Below, piece by piece: positions 1 to 8,931 of a stretch of DNA of 55,509 nucleotides. Location: positions 1 through 55,509 of the forward strand of contig JADCHE010000040.1 in the NCBI GenBank assembly GCA_020248665.1, written 5' to 3'. Each line of letters starts with the position of its first letter. Position 1 is the first letter of the stretch. The position numbers and the translations under genes are program-made. The stretch is from Burkholderiales bacterium. GTDB lineage: Bacteria; Pseudomonadota; Gammaproteobacteria; Burkholderiales; Burkholderiaceae_E. A model generated the notes under the pieces. It worked only from the letters and a program-made list of their open reading frames with translations, searched no databases and was not told where the DNA came from.

Positions 1-287
1 CGCCGCGCACGCCGCGCGGCGTCGCGGCGCGGGACCGTGCGGTGGCGGCGCGGGCGGCCTCGGGCGGGCTGGGCGACTTGGGCATCGGGGGGCGCGAAGG
101 CGGCGGGTCGGTCGCGAGTGCGGCGGCCTGCCGGGGCCGCGCACGTTCGGGACGCCCGACGAGTGTACCGCCGCGCGCGGGTCCGCCCGGCTCGGGCGGG
201 GGCTTGCGCCGGGGCGCTGCCGGGTCCAATAATGCAAGTCGAAGGCGATGGAGGGCCGGATCGGTCCGCAGGTACGAGGACGACTTC
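1..287. other. Upstream stretch without a supported gene
   Basis: This very G+C-rich segment has open frames on several strands but none shows a recognisable protein. The frame of the following gene is open back to the window edge, but the family N-terminus begins at 288, so upstream codons are read as untranslated. A purine-rich element (acgagga, about 274-280) sits just before that start and is its likely ribosome binding site. Confidence 0.5.
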
Positions 288-1817
288 ATGGAGATGAGCG
301 GAGACGTCGAGCTGGAGACGCCGCGGGCCCGGGCGTGGGCGTCGCTCAACGACACCGGCGTCCTCGTCCGCTGCATCCCCGGGTGCGAGTCGATGACCGT
401 CGACGCCGACGGCCGCTACCGCGCGACGGTCGTGAGCCGCGTCGGCCCGATCAAGGCCCGCTTCGAGGGCCGGGTGTCGCTCGAGGACGTCGACGCGCCG
501 AACGGCTACACGCTGGTCGCAGAGGGCGCGGGCGGCGCCGCCGGCTTCGCGAAGGCGCGGATCGACGTGAGGCTGGAGGAGCCTGCGCCCGGGCGCACGC
601 GGCTCGGCTGGGTGATGCGCGCGCAGATCGGCGGCAAGCTCGCGCAACTCGGCTCGCGGATGATCGAGTCGGCCGCGCGCAAGTCGGCGGGTGAGTTCTT
701 CGACTCCTTGCGCGCCTGCGTGGCCGAGGCCGAGGCGGCGCGCGCGGGTGCGTGGACGGCGGAGCGGCTCGGCGTGGCGCTTCCGGCGGTCGAGGCGGCG
801 ACGCAGGCGGGCACCGTCGGTGGGTCGGCCCCGGCGGCGGCGCACTCGCGCGACATCACCGCGCCGCCCTCCGCGCGGCCGGGCGCGCGCGCGCTGTCGC
901 CGGCGCTCGCCGCGCTGCGCGCGTCGGTCCGTGCCGCCTCGGGCGAGCAGGCGCGCCGCGCGCTCGAGGCCGGGATCGTGCGCGTCGCCGTGCGCGACGG
1001 CATCGCGACGGTGACGCTCGACCGGCCCGACAGCCGCAACGCGATGACGCTCGACATGTGGGGCGGCCTGCCGGCGATCGTCGCCGGGCTGGAGCGCGAC
1101 CCAGCGGTGCGGGTCGTGCTGCTCGCCGGCGCCGGCCGCGACTTCTGCAGCGGCGCCGACATCGCGGAGTTCGGCACGGTGCGGGCGACGGCGGCGCAGG
1201 CGAGCGCGTACGAGATCGCGGTCGACGCCTGCTGCGACGCGATCGCCGAGTGCGCGAAGCCGACGATCGCGGTGCTGCGCGGCTACTGCCTCGGTGGCGG
1301 CGTGCACCTCGCGATGTCGTGCGACCTGCGGATCGCCGCCCCCGACGCGGTGCTCGGCATCCCGGCCGCCCGGCTGTCGATCGTCTACGGCGTCGGCGGC
1401 ACCCGCAAGCTGCTCGCGCTGGTCGGCGTGTCGCAGGCCAAGCGCATCCTCTTCGGCGGCGAGCGGCTCGGCGCCGCCGAGGCCCGCGCGATCGGGCTGC
1501 TCGACGAGGTCGTCGAGGCACCGGCGCCGCGCGTCGAGGGCGGCTGGCTGCGGCGGCTGCTCGGCGGTGCGCCGGCGGCGGCACCGGCCGTGGACCCGCT
1601 GGAGCGCGCGACGGTGCTCGCCCGCGCGTGGGCGGCGAACGCGCCGCTCAGCATCGCCGGCGCGAAGTACATCCTGAACGGGCTCGCCATCCGCGACGGC
1701 GGGCTCGACGAGGACCGCGCCGAGGCGCTGATCGAGCGGGCCGCGGGGAGCGACGACTACCGCGAGGGGCGCGAGGCGTTCGCGCAGCGCCGCGCGCCGG
1801 ACTTCCAGGGCCGCTGA
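288..1817 (+). CDS. CoxG-like SRPBCC domain fused to crotonase (enoyl-CoA hydratase/isomerase)
   Basis: A 509-residue fusion. Residues 1 to about 150 form a CoxG/SRPBCC domain: it opens with MEMSGDVEL and carries the IPGCES motif typical of the CO-dehydrogenase accessory subunit G. A low-complexity Ala-rich linker (about 155-230) leads into a crotonase domain (about 230-509) with both oxyanion-hole segments, GRDFCSGADI and GYCLGGGVHLAMSCDLRIA. By eye, the two glutamates used by classical hydratases are replaced: His about 340 after GGGV, and Ala near residue 360. An isomerase or other crotonase activity is therefore as likely as hydration. The start at 288 was chosen because the family N-terminus begins there and has a purine-rich RBS. 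The gene heads an operon with molybdenum hydroxylase subunits, which fits the CoxG half; the fusion itself is unusual. Confidence 0.85.
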   Translation: MEMSGDVELETPRARAWASLNDTGVLVRCIPGCESMTVDADGRYRATVVSRVGPIKARFEGRVSLEDVDAPNGYTLVAEGAGGAAGFAKARIDVRLEEPAPGRTRLGWVMRAQIGGKLAQLGSRMIESAARKSAGEFFDSLRACVAEAEAARAGAWTAERLGVALPAVEAATQAGTVGGSAPAAAHSRDITAPPSARPGARALSPALAALRASVRAASGEQARRALEAGIVRVAVRDGIATVTLDRPDSRNAMTLDMWGGLPAIVAGLERDPAVRVVLLAGAGRDFCSGADIAEFGTVRATAAQASAYEIAVDACCDAIAECAKPTIAVLRGYCLGGGVHLAMSCDLRIAAPDAVLGIPAARLSIVYGVGGTRKLLALVGVSQAKRILFGGERLGAAEARAIGLLDEVVEAPAPRVEGGWLRRLLGGAPAAAPAVDPLERATVLARAWAANAPLSIAGAKYILNGLAIRDGGLDEDRAEALIERAAGSDDYREGREAFAQRRAPDFQGR

Positions 1818-1830
1818 GGCGCACCCCGGC

Positions 1831-2727
1831 ATGAAGCCCGCGCCCTTCGACTACGTCCGCGCCGACTCGGTGGCCGAGGCGCTCGCGCTGCTCGCCGAGC
1901 ACGGATCGGCGGCGAAGCTGATGGCGGGCGGCCAGAGCCTGATCCCGATGCTGAACTTCCGGGTGGTGCGGCCGTCGATCGTCGTCGACGTGGGCGCGCT
2001 CGTCGAGCTCGACCACCAGCGCGAGCGGCCCGACGGCGGGCTGTCGATCGGTGCGCTGACCCGGCATCGCACGCTCGAGACGTCCGAGCGGATCGCCCGT
2101 CGCTACCCGGTGATCCCCGAAGCGATGCGACACGTCGCGCACCTCGCGATCCGCAACCGGGGCACGATCGGCGGCAGCCTGTCGCATGCGGACCCGGCCG
2201 CCGAGCTGCCGATGCTGGCGCGGCTGCTCGATGCGCGGCTGGTGGCCGAGTCCGCGCGCGGGCGCCGCGAGATCGAGGCGTCGGACTTCTTCGTGTCCGC
2301 GCTCACCACCGCGCTGCGCGACGACGAGATGCTGACGCACGTCGAGTTGCCGCCATGGCCACCGGGCGCGGGCTGGGCGTTCGAGGAGTTCGCGAAGCGC
2401 CCGGGCGACTACGCCCTCGCGGCGGTCGGTGCGCTCGTGCAGTGCGAAGACGGCCGGATCGCGCGGGCGCGCGTCGCGATGATGGGCATCGCCGACACGC
2501 CGATCCGGCTCGACGCGCTCGAGCGCGCGATGGCCGGCCGGCCGGCGACGGCGCCGGGCATCGCGGAGTGCATCGACGAGGCGGCGCGGGGGCTGTCGCC
2601 GCGAGAGGACCTGCATGCGTCGGCCGGGTACCGGCGGATGCTGTCGCGGACATTGCTGCAACGGGTCACCGCGGGCGCGCTCGATCGCGCGCTGGCGACG
2701 AGCGCCCGAGGAGGGACACGGACATGA
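1831..2727 (+). CDS. Molybdenum hydroxylase FAD-binding medium subunit (CoxM/CutM type)
   Basis: 298 residues, the normal length of the FAD subunit of xanthine dehydrogenase-family enzymes. Two FAD-contact motifs are clear: AGGQSLIPMLNFR near residues 31-43 and IRNRGTIGGSLSHADPA near 107-123. The C-terminal CO-dehydrogenase flavoprotein domain follows. The subunit passes electrons between the 2Fe-2S subunit and the final acceptor. It begins 13 bases after the fusion gene, and its stop codon overlaps the next start (ATGA), as expected for translational coupling. No motif tells the substrate. Confidence 0.93.
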   Translation: MKPAPFDYVRADSVAEALALLAEHGSAAKLMAGGQSLIPMLNFRVVRPSIVVDVGALVELDHQRERPDGGLSIGALTRHRTLETSERIARRYPVIPEAMRHVAHLAIRNRGTIGGSLSHADPAAELPMLARLLDARLVAESARGRREIEASDFFVSALTTALRDDEMLTHVELPPWPPGAGWAFEEFAKRPGDYALAAVGALVQCEDGRIARARVAMMGIADTPIRLDALERAMAGRPATAPGIAECIDEAARGLSPREDLHASAGYRRMLSRTLLQRVTAGALDRALATSARGGTRT

Positions 2728-3251
2728 CGACAGGCCCCGTCGCGAGCAAGCCGGTCTGGATGCTGATCAACGGCGAGGTCGTCGAGGACGAGGTCGAGCC
2801 GCGGCTGCTGCTGTCGGACTACCTGCGCGAGCACCGGGGCCTGACCGGCACGCACGTCGGCTGCGAGCACGGCGTCTGCGGCGCCTGCACGGTGATCGTC
2901 GACGGCGACAGCGTGCGGGCCTGCCTGATGCTCGCGGTCGCCGCCGACGGCGCGTCGATCGAGACGGTCGAGTCGATGGGCACGCTCGACGCGCTGAGTC
3001 CGCTCCAGGAGGCGTTCCGCGAGCACCACGGCCTGCAGTGCGGCTTCTGCACGCCGGGCATGCTCGCGACCTGCCGCGACGCGATGGCGAAGTACCCGCT
3101 CGACAGCGACGAGGCGATCCGCGACGCGCTGTCGGGCAACCTGTGCCGCTGCACCGGCTACCGCGGGATCGTCGACGCGGTGAAGGCCTGCGTCGCGATG
3201 CGCGACGCGATCCGCGACGCGGCCGGCCCCGACCAGGGAGATGGGCGATGA
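2724..3251 (+). CDS. Molybdenum hydroxylase 2Fe-2S small subunit (CoxS/CutS type)
   Basis: 175 residues. The N-terminal plant-type ferredoxin cluster ligands are Cys47, Cys52, Cys55 and Cys67 (CEHGVCGAC...C). The C-terminal helical cluster ligands are Cys106, Cys109, Cys141 and Cys143 (CGFC...CRC), so all eight are present. It transfers electrons from the molybdopterin site to the FAD subunit. The ATG at 2724 overlaps the end of the medium-subunit gene by four bases. Its stop overlaps the following lactonase-like gene in the same ATGA manner. Confidence 0.94.
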   Translation: MTTGPVASKPVWMLINGEVVEDEVEPRLLLSDYLREHRGLTGTHVGCEHGVCGACTVIVDGDSVRACLMLAVAADGASIETVESMGTLDALSPLQEAFREHHGLQCGFCTPGMLATCRDAMAKYPLDSDEAIRDALSGNLCRCTGYRGIVDAVKACVAMRDAIRDAAGPDQGDGR

Positions 3252-4009
3252 GGATGCACCTGCTGAGTGGCGGGCGGCTGCGGATGCGCCGCTCGGTGTA
3301 CGTGCCCGACGCGGAGCGCGGCGAGACGATCGACCTGCCGGTCTCCTGCGCGCTGGTCCGCCACGCACGGGGCAACGTGCTGTTCGACACCGGCTGCCAC
3401 CCTTCGGTGGTGACGGACGCGCAGGCCCGCTGGGGCACGATGGCCAAGGCGATGGTGCCGATCGGCGACGCCACCGAGAACGTCGTCGACGAGCTCGCGC
3501 GGATCGGGCTCGCGCCCGGGGACGTGGACGTGGTGGTCTGCTCGCACTTCCACCCCGATCACTGCGGCTGCAACGCGTTCTTCCCGCGTTCGACGGTCTT
3601 CTGCCACCGGCTGGAGCTCGAGGCGGCGAGCGCCGACGACGCGCTCGCGAAGGGCTACCTGCAGCAGGAGTGGAACCACGGCCTGCGGCGGGTCGCGGTC
3701 GACGGCGAGCACGACCTGCTCGGCGACGGTCGGCTCGTGCTCAAGCCGCTGCCCGGACACACGCCGGGCATGCTCGGCGCGCTGGTGCACCTCGACCGCG
3801 ACGGCTCCTTCGTGCTCGCGTCCGACGCGGTGCCGCTCGCGCTGACGCTGGAGCGCGACGCGCTGCCGCGCAATACCGCCGACCCCGATGCCGCGTCGCG
3901 CAGCCTCGACGAGGTCAGGCGGATGCAGGCGTCGGGCGTCACCGTGGTCTACGGGCACGACGCGCAGCAGTGGGCGACGCTGCGCACCGGGTCGGCGTTC
4001 TATGAGTGA
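3248..4009 (+). CDS. Metallo-beta-lactamase-fold hydrolase, N-acyl homoserine lactonase-like
   Basis: 253 residues, the size of AhlB/AttM-type lactonases. The dinuclear zinc signature is SHFHPDHCG (His100, His102, Asp104, His105). It is followed by GHTPGM, an Asp in ASDAV and a terminal His in VYGHD, so the full ligand set looks intact. The likely reaction is hydrolysis of a lactone or another ester or thioester. Its place between the small and large subunits of a molybdenum hydroxylase, with overlapping start and stop codons on both sides, argues for a catabolic role (opening a ring lactone or hydrolysing a pathway thioester) rather than quorum quenching. That role is inference. Confidence 0.85.
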   Translation: MRMHLLSGGRLRMRRSVYVPDAERGETIDLPVSCALVRHARGNVLFDTGCHPSVVTDAQARWGTMAKAMVPIGDATENVVDELARIGLAPGDVDVVVCSHFHPDHCGCNAFFPRSTVFCHRLELEAASADDALAKGYLQQEWNHGLRRVAVDGEHDLLGDGRLVLKPLPGHTPGMLGALVHLDRDGSFVLASDAVPLALTLERDALPRNTADPDAASRSLDEVRRMQASGVTVVYGHDAQQWATLRTGSAFYE

Positions 4010-6416
4010 GCCGGGCGTGGCTGCGCCGGCCGAGGCCGGGGCAGCAGCGGCCGGAGCGCCCGCGGGCTACGTCGGGCGGCCGGTGCGCCGCGTGGAGGAT
4101 GCGCGCCTGCTCGTCGGCCTGGGCCGCTACGTCGACGACCGGGCGCCCGCGCATGCGCTGCACCTCGCGATCCGCCGCAGCGACCAGCCGCACGCGCGGA
4201 TCGTGCGGATCGACGCCTCGGCCGCGCGCGCGATCCCCGGCGTGCACGGCGTGTACGCCTGGCCGGACGTCGCCGGCCTGGTGCGCCCGGCGGTCGCGAT
4301 CTCGCGGATGCCGGGCTACCAGCCGACGCCGATCCCGGCGCTCGCCGACGGCGTGGTGCACTACGTCGGCGAGCCGGTGGTGGCGGTGCTCGCGTCGAGT
4401 CGGTACGTCGCGGAGGACGCCGCCGAGTGCATCGAGATCGACTACGAGCCGCTGCCCTTCGCCGGCGATCCGACGGTGGCGGCCGAGCCCGGCGCGCCCC
4501 GGCTGCACGCCGGCCTCGCGAGCAACGTGCTGGTGGAGCGCGCGTTCGTGCGCGGCGAGGTGGCGGCGGCGTTCGAGCAGGCGGCGCACGTCGTGGCGGC
4601 CGAGCTGCGGTTCCACCGCAAGGCGCCGCTCGCGATGGAGCCGCGCTGCTGCGTCGCCGAGCCCGACCCGGGGCGCGACGCGCTCACCCTGTACACCTCG
4701 ACGCAGGTACCCGGCGTCCTGCGCGACGCGCTCGCCGGTCTGCTCGACCTGCCGGGCAACCGGCTCACCGTCATCGCGCCCGACGTCGGCGGGGGCTTCG
4801 GCGGCAAGACCTCGCTGTACGCCGAGGAGATGCTCGCCTGCGCGCTGGCGCGCGGCACGCGTCGCCCGGTCCGCTGGACGGCCGACCGGCTGGAGGACCT
4901 GCAGTCGACCAGCCAGGCCTTCGACGAGCGCGTGCACGCCGAGCTCGCGATCGACGCGCAGGGGCGCTTCCTCGCGCTCAGGGCCGACGTCGTCAGCGAC
5001 GTCGGCGCGTACTCGATCTATCCCTGGACCGCCGGCATCGAGCCGGTGCAGGTGATCAGCTTCATGCCGGGGCCGTACCGGATCGCCTGCTACCAGGGCC
5101 GGGTCCGCGCGGTCGCCACGCCGAAGGCGCCCACCGGGCCGTACCGTGGCGTCGGCCGGCCGACCTCGACCTTCGCGATGGAGCGGCTGGTGGACCTCGC
5201 GGCGGCGGCGCTGTCGATCGATCCGGCCGAGCTGCGGCGGCGCAACCTCGTCGGCCCCGGCGAGTTCCCGTACCGGGTCGCGTCGGGGCTGGTGTGGGAC
5301 CGCAGCGGCTTCCAGGAAAGCCTCGCGCTCGCGCTCGAGGCGTCCGGCTACGCGGCGGCGCGGACCCGCCAGGCGCAGGCCCGCCGCGAGGGGCGCTGGG
5401 TCGGCATCGGGCTGGCCACCTACGCCGAGCTGTCGGGCATCGGCTCGCGGATCTCGGCGTCGCCCGGCATGCCGATCAACACCGGCACCGACACCTGCAC
5501 GCTGGAGCTCGACTCGACCGGCTCGTTCCGCGCGGCCTTCGGATGCGCCTCGCACGGGCAGGGGCACGAGACCACGCTCGGCCAGATCCTCGCCGACGCG
5601 CTCGGCGTGCCGCTCGAGTCGATCCGGGTGGTCACCGGAGACAGCGCGGCGGTGCCGCACGGCACCGGCAGCTATGCGAGCCGCACCGCGGTCATCAGCG
5701 GCGGCGCGGCAATCCTCGCCGCACGCGAGCTGCGCGCGCGGATGCTGCGCGTCGCCGCGCACCTGCTCGACGCGACGCCCGAGGTGCTGCGGATCGACGG
5801 CGGCACGATCACCGGACCGCTCGAGGGCCGGTCGCTGTCGGTGCGCGAGCTCGCGAGCGCGCTGTACTCGCAGATGGGCCGCGTGCCGCCGGACGTGCGC
5901 GAGGAGATGGTGGTGACCCGCGTCTACGACCCGGTGATGGGCACCACGACCTCGGCCACCCACGTCGCGGAGGTCGAGCTCGACCTGAAGACCTGTCGCG
6001 TCGTGCTCGTGCGCTACACGATCGCCGAGGACTGCGGCCGGATCATCAACCCGATGATCGTCGAGGGCCAGACGCTCGGCGCGCTCGCGCAGGGCATCGG
6101 CGCGGCGCTGATGGAGGAGGTCGTCTACGACGAGTCCGGCCAGCTGCTGACCGCGAGCCTGGTCGACTACGTCGTGCCGACCGCCCCCGGGATGCCACCG
6201 GTCGAGATCCGCCACGTGCCCGGCGAGGTCACCACCAACATCGGCGGGTTCCGCGGCATGGGCGAGGGCGGCACGATCGGCTCGCCCGCCGCGATCGCCA
6301 ACGCGGTGTCGGACGCGCTCGCGCCGCTCGGCGTCGCCGTGTCCGAGCTGCCGGTCACGCCCGACCGCCTCTTCAGGCTGGTCTCGCAGCGCCATCCCCA
6401 TTTCTTCGAGGAGTGA
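4002..6416 (+). CDS. Molybdenum hydroxylase large (molybdopterin-binding) subunit
   Basis: 804 residues. Family marks are GRPVRRVEDARLL near the N-terminus, GGFGGK (about 264-269), GPYRGVGRP (about 379-387) and the C-terminal GEGG at 754-757, whose Glu755 is the conserved residue next to molybdenum. The AYxCSFR active-site loop of true aerobic CO dehydrogenase is absent and is replaced by PYRGVGRP. This is therefore an aldehyde/xanthine/aryl-hydroxylase type enzyme (often misnamed CoxL form II), not a CO oxidiser. The start overlaps the preceding gene by eight bases. Substrate unknown. Confidence 0.92.
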   Translation: MSEPGVAAPAEAGAAAAGAPAGYVGRPVRRVEDARLLVGLGRYVDDRAPAHALHLAIRRSDQPHARIVRIDASAARAIPGVHGVYAWPDVAGLVRPAVAISRMPGYQPTPIPALADGVVHYVGEPVVAVLASSRYVAEDAAECIEIDYEPLPFAGDPTVAAEPGAPRLHAGLASNVLVERAFVRGEVAAAFEQAAHVVAAELRFHRKAPLAMEPRCCVAEPDPGRDALTLYTSTQVPGVLRDALAGLLDLPGNRLTVIAPDVGGGFGGKTSLYAEEMLACALARGTRRPVRWTADRLEDLQSTSQAFDERVHAELAIDAQGRFLALRADVVSDVGAYSIYPWTAGIEPVQVISFMPGPYRIACYQGRVRAVATPKAPTGPYRGVGRPTSTFAMERLVDLAAAALSIDPAELRRRNLVGPGEFPYRVASGLVWDRSGFQESLALALEASGYAAARTRQAQARREGRWVGIGLATYAELSGIGSRISASPGMPINTGTDTCTLELDSTGSFRAAFGCASHGQGHETTLGQILADALGVPLESIRVVTGDSAAVPHGTGSYASRTAVISGGAAILAARELRARMLRVAAHLLDATPEVLRIDGGTITGPLEGRSLSVRELASALYSQMGRVPPDVREEMVVTRVYDPVMGTTTSATHVAEVELDLKTCRVVLVRYTIAEDCGRIINPMIVEGQTLGALAQGIGAALMEEVVYDESGQLLTASLVDYVVPTAPGMPPVEIRHVPGEVTTNIGGFRGMGEGGTIGSPAAIANAVSDALAPLGVAVSELPVTPDRLFRLVSQRHPHFFEE

Positions 6417-6423
6417 ACGAGCG

Positions 6424-7176
6424 ATGAACATCGACCTATCGGGGCGCGTCGCGCTGGTCACCGGCGGCGCGCGCGACGTGGGCAGGGAGATCGCCCTCGG
6501 CCTCGCGGCCGAAGGGGCGGCGGTGGTCGTCAACTACCACGGCTCGCGCGAGGGCGCGGCGACGGTGGTGGACGAGGTCCGCGCGAAGGGCGGACGCGCG
6601 ATCGCGATCGGCTGCGACATCACCGACGGCGCCGCGGTGCGCGACATGGTCGCCCGGGCGGTCGCCGAGTTCGGCGGGCTCGACATCCTGGTGAACAACG
6701 CCGGGCTGGTGTTCCGCAAGCGCTTCGCCGACACCGAGCCGGCCGAGTGGCGGCGCCAGATCGACGTGTGCCTGTACGGCACGCTGAACTGCACGCACGC
6801 GGCACTGCCGCACATCGAGGCCCGCAAGGGCACGGGGCGCGTCATCAGCATCATGGGCGACTCCTCGCGGATCGGCGAGTCCGGCCTCGCGATCGGCGCC
6901 GCGGCGCGCGCCGGGAACATCGCGCTGATGAAGTCGATCGCGCGCGAGATGCGTTCGGGCGCCACCGCGAACGCGATCGCGCTCGGCCTGATCGAGACCG
7001 CCCACGACCCGGCGTTCATCGAGGCCAACCGGGAGCGGCTGCTGAAGCTCTATCCGCTGCGGCGCCTGGGGCGGCCGGCCGACGTCGCGCCGATGGTGGT
7101 GCTGCTGGCCTCGGACCAGGGCGGCTGGATCACCGGCCAGGTGCTCAGCATCAGCGGCGGCTTCAGCATGGTCTGA
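6424..7176 (+). CDS. SDR-family oxidoreductase with degenerate active site
   Basis: 250 residues with a classical SDR Rossmann fold: TGGARDVG (13-20), NNAG (91-94) and the C-terminal GQVLSISGGFSM. The YxxxK catalytic pair is missing: the segment aligned with YSAAK reads GAAAR (about 158-162), so Tyr becomes Gly and Lys becomes Arg. The catalytic Ser position is also altered (SIMGDSS). It may be a non-canonical reductase, isomerase or binding protein rather than an ordinary ketoreductase. It starts seven bases after the molybdenum hydroxylase large subunit and belongs to the same operon. Confidence 0.88.
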   Translation: MNIDLSGRVALVTGGARDVGREIALGLAAEGAAVVVNYHGSREGAATVVDEVRAKGGRAIAIGCDITDGAAVRDMVARAVAEFGGLDILVNNAGLVFRKRFADTEPAEWRRQIDVCLYGTLNCTHAALPHIEARKGTGRVISIMGDSSRIGESGLAIGAAARAGNIALMKSIAREMRSGATANAIALGLIETAHDPAFIEANRERLLKLYPLRRLGRPADVAPMVVLLASDQGGWITGQVLSISGGFSMV

Positions 7177-7216
7177 GCCGGTCGCGGCGACCAGCGCTTC
7201 GGGAGGGGACGGGACG

Positions 7217-8776
7217 ATGATTCGCAGGGACCTGATCGCGCCGCTCGGCGCACTGATCCGCCGCCAGTGCGACGCGCGCGGCGAACACCTCGCGTTCGAG
7301 GACTCGGGTGGCGACCGCGCGAGCTACCGGGACCTCGAGCGCCGGACGGCGGCGCTCGCCGTCGCGCTCGCGCGCGGCGGCTGCGAGCCGGGCGACCGTG
7401 CCGCGGTGCTGCTGCCGAACTCGGTGGACTGGGTCGTCGCGACGCTGGCGATCGCGCGGGCCGCGGGGGTCTCGGTGCCGGTCAGCCACGACTCGACCGA
7501 GTCCGAGATCGAGTACCGCCTGGAGGACGCCGCGTGCACGGTGCTGATCGCGTCGGCGCGGCACGCGGCGACGATCGCCCGGCTGCGCGCGAAGCTGCCG
7601 GCGCTGCGCACGGTGATCTACCGCGATGCGGTCGAGGGCGACGACGGGCCGCGCCTCGGCGCGCTCTGCGCGGGCGAGCCCGGCGGGGCGCCGCGCGATC
7701 CGGACGACCTGCACCGGCTCGCGTTCATCGTCTACACCTCGGGCACCACCGGGCGTGCGAAGGGCGTGATGCTGACCGAGCACGGCATGCTGTGGGTCAA
7801 CGCGGCCTGCTATGCGCCGATCGCGTCGCTGGGCCCGGACGACACGATGCTGTCGCCGTTGCCGCTGTTCCACTCGTACGCGCTGAACCTGTGCGTGCTG
7901 AGCGTGGTCGCCTGCGGCGCGTCGGCGTTCGTGCTGGAGCGCTTCTCCACCCAGGAGGTGCTGCGGCAGCTCGCCACCGGGCGCTTCACGCTGATGCCCG
8001 GCGTGCCGACCATGTTCCACTACCTGCTCGACGCCTGCACGAGCGCGGGCACGCGCACGCTGGCCGGGCTGCGCCGCTGCATCTCGGCCGGCGCGGTGCT
8101 GCCGGCGACGCTGAACCGCGGCTTCGAGGCGCAGTTCGGCATCCCGCTGCTCGACGGCTACGGCATCACCGAGACCTCGACGATGGTGACGATGAACTGG
8201 CCGGGCGACGCGCGGGTGATGGGCTCCTGCGGCCTGCCGGTGCCGGGCCTGTCGGTGCGGCTCGTCGACGCGAACGGGGACGACGTGCCGGCGGGCGCCG
8301 AAGGCGAGCTGATCGTCCGCGGGCCGAGCGTGATGCTCGGCTACCTGAACAAGCCGGCCGAGACCGAGGCGGTCCTGCGCAATGGCTGGTACCGGACCGG
8401 CGACCTCGCCCGCGCCGACGAGAACGCGTTCCTGACGATCACCGGCCGGGTGAAGGAGCTGATCATCCGCGGCGGGCAGAACATCGCGCCGGCCGAGGTC
8501 GAGGAGGCGGTGCTCAAGCACCCGGCGGTGCTCGACTGCGCGGTGCTCGGCGCGCCGCACTCGCACCTCGGCGAGGTGCCGGTCGTGTGCGTGGTGGTCC
8601 GGCCGGGCATGCGCGTCGAGGCCGCGGCGCTGCGCGAGCACTGCGCCGGGCTGCTGTCGGCCTACAAGGTGCCGGAGTCGGTGTTCGAGGTCGAATCGAT
8701 CCCGCGGACCGGGTCGGGCAAGATCGTCCGGTACCAGCTGAAGGCGGTGGTCGGCGGGGCCGCTGCCGGCCGCTGA
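7217..8776 (+). CDS. AMP-dependent acyl-CoA synthetase/ligase
   Basis: 519 residues of the ANL superfamily. The P-loop YTSGTTGRAKG begins at 173, GYGITETS at about 314, YRTGDLA and GRVKELIIRGGQNIAP follow, and the C-terminal catalytic lysine is in PRTGSGK (Lys502). It would activate a carboxylic acid to its CoA thioester with ATP. A purine-rich RBS (gggagggga, about 7201-7209) precedes the ATG. As the last gene of the catabolic operon it suggests that the molybdenum hydroxylase, SDR and crotonase act on CoA thioesters. Motifs alone do not tell the acid chain or ring. Confidence 0.92.
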   Translation: MIRRDLIAPLGALIRRQCDARGEHLAFEDSGGDRASYRDLERRTAALAVALARGGCEPGDRAAVLLPNSVDWVVATLAIARAAGVSVPVSHDSTESEIEYRLEDAACTVLIASARHAATIARLRAKLPALRTVIYRDAVEGDDGPRLGALCAGEPGGAPRDPDDLHRLAFIVYTSGTTGRAKGVMLTEHGMLWVNAACYAPIASLGPDDTMLSPLPLFHSYALNLCVLSVVACGASAFVLERFSTQEVLRQLATGRFTLMPGVPTMFHYLLDACTSAGTRTLAGLRRCISAGAVLPATLNRGFEAQFGIPLLDGYGITETSTMVTMNWPGDARVMGSCGLPVPGLSVRLVDANGDDVPAGAEGELIVRGPSVMLGYLNKPAETEAVLRNGWYRTGDLARADENAFLTITGRVKELIIRGGQNIAPAEVEEAVLKHPAVLDCAVLGAPHSHLGEVPVVCVVVRPGMRVEAAALREHCAGLLSAYKVPESVFEVESIPRTGSGKIVRYQLKAVVGGAAAGR

Positions 8777-8931
8777 GGCGCGAGCCTGCCGTTCGGCGGG
8801 GGAAGGGCGCGGGCGGCGCCCCGGGCCGTCGGGCCGTCGGGCCGACGTGGCCGACGCGCCGGTCGCGGTATCTTGCTCGCGAGCACCGTGGCCGGTCGGG
8901 TCGGCTCGGTCGTCCGGAGCGGGGAGCGGGC

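Noticed and set aside
4002-6416. True aerobic carbon monoxide dehydrogenase large subunit
   Set aside because: The active-site loop AYxCSFR is absent and PYRGVGRP is present, so CO oxidation is not supported despite CoxM/CoxS/CoxG-like neighbours.
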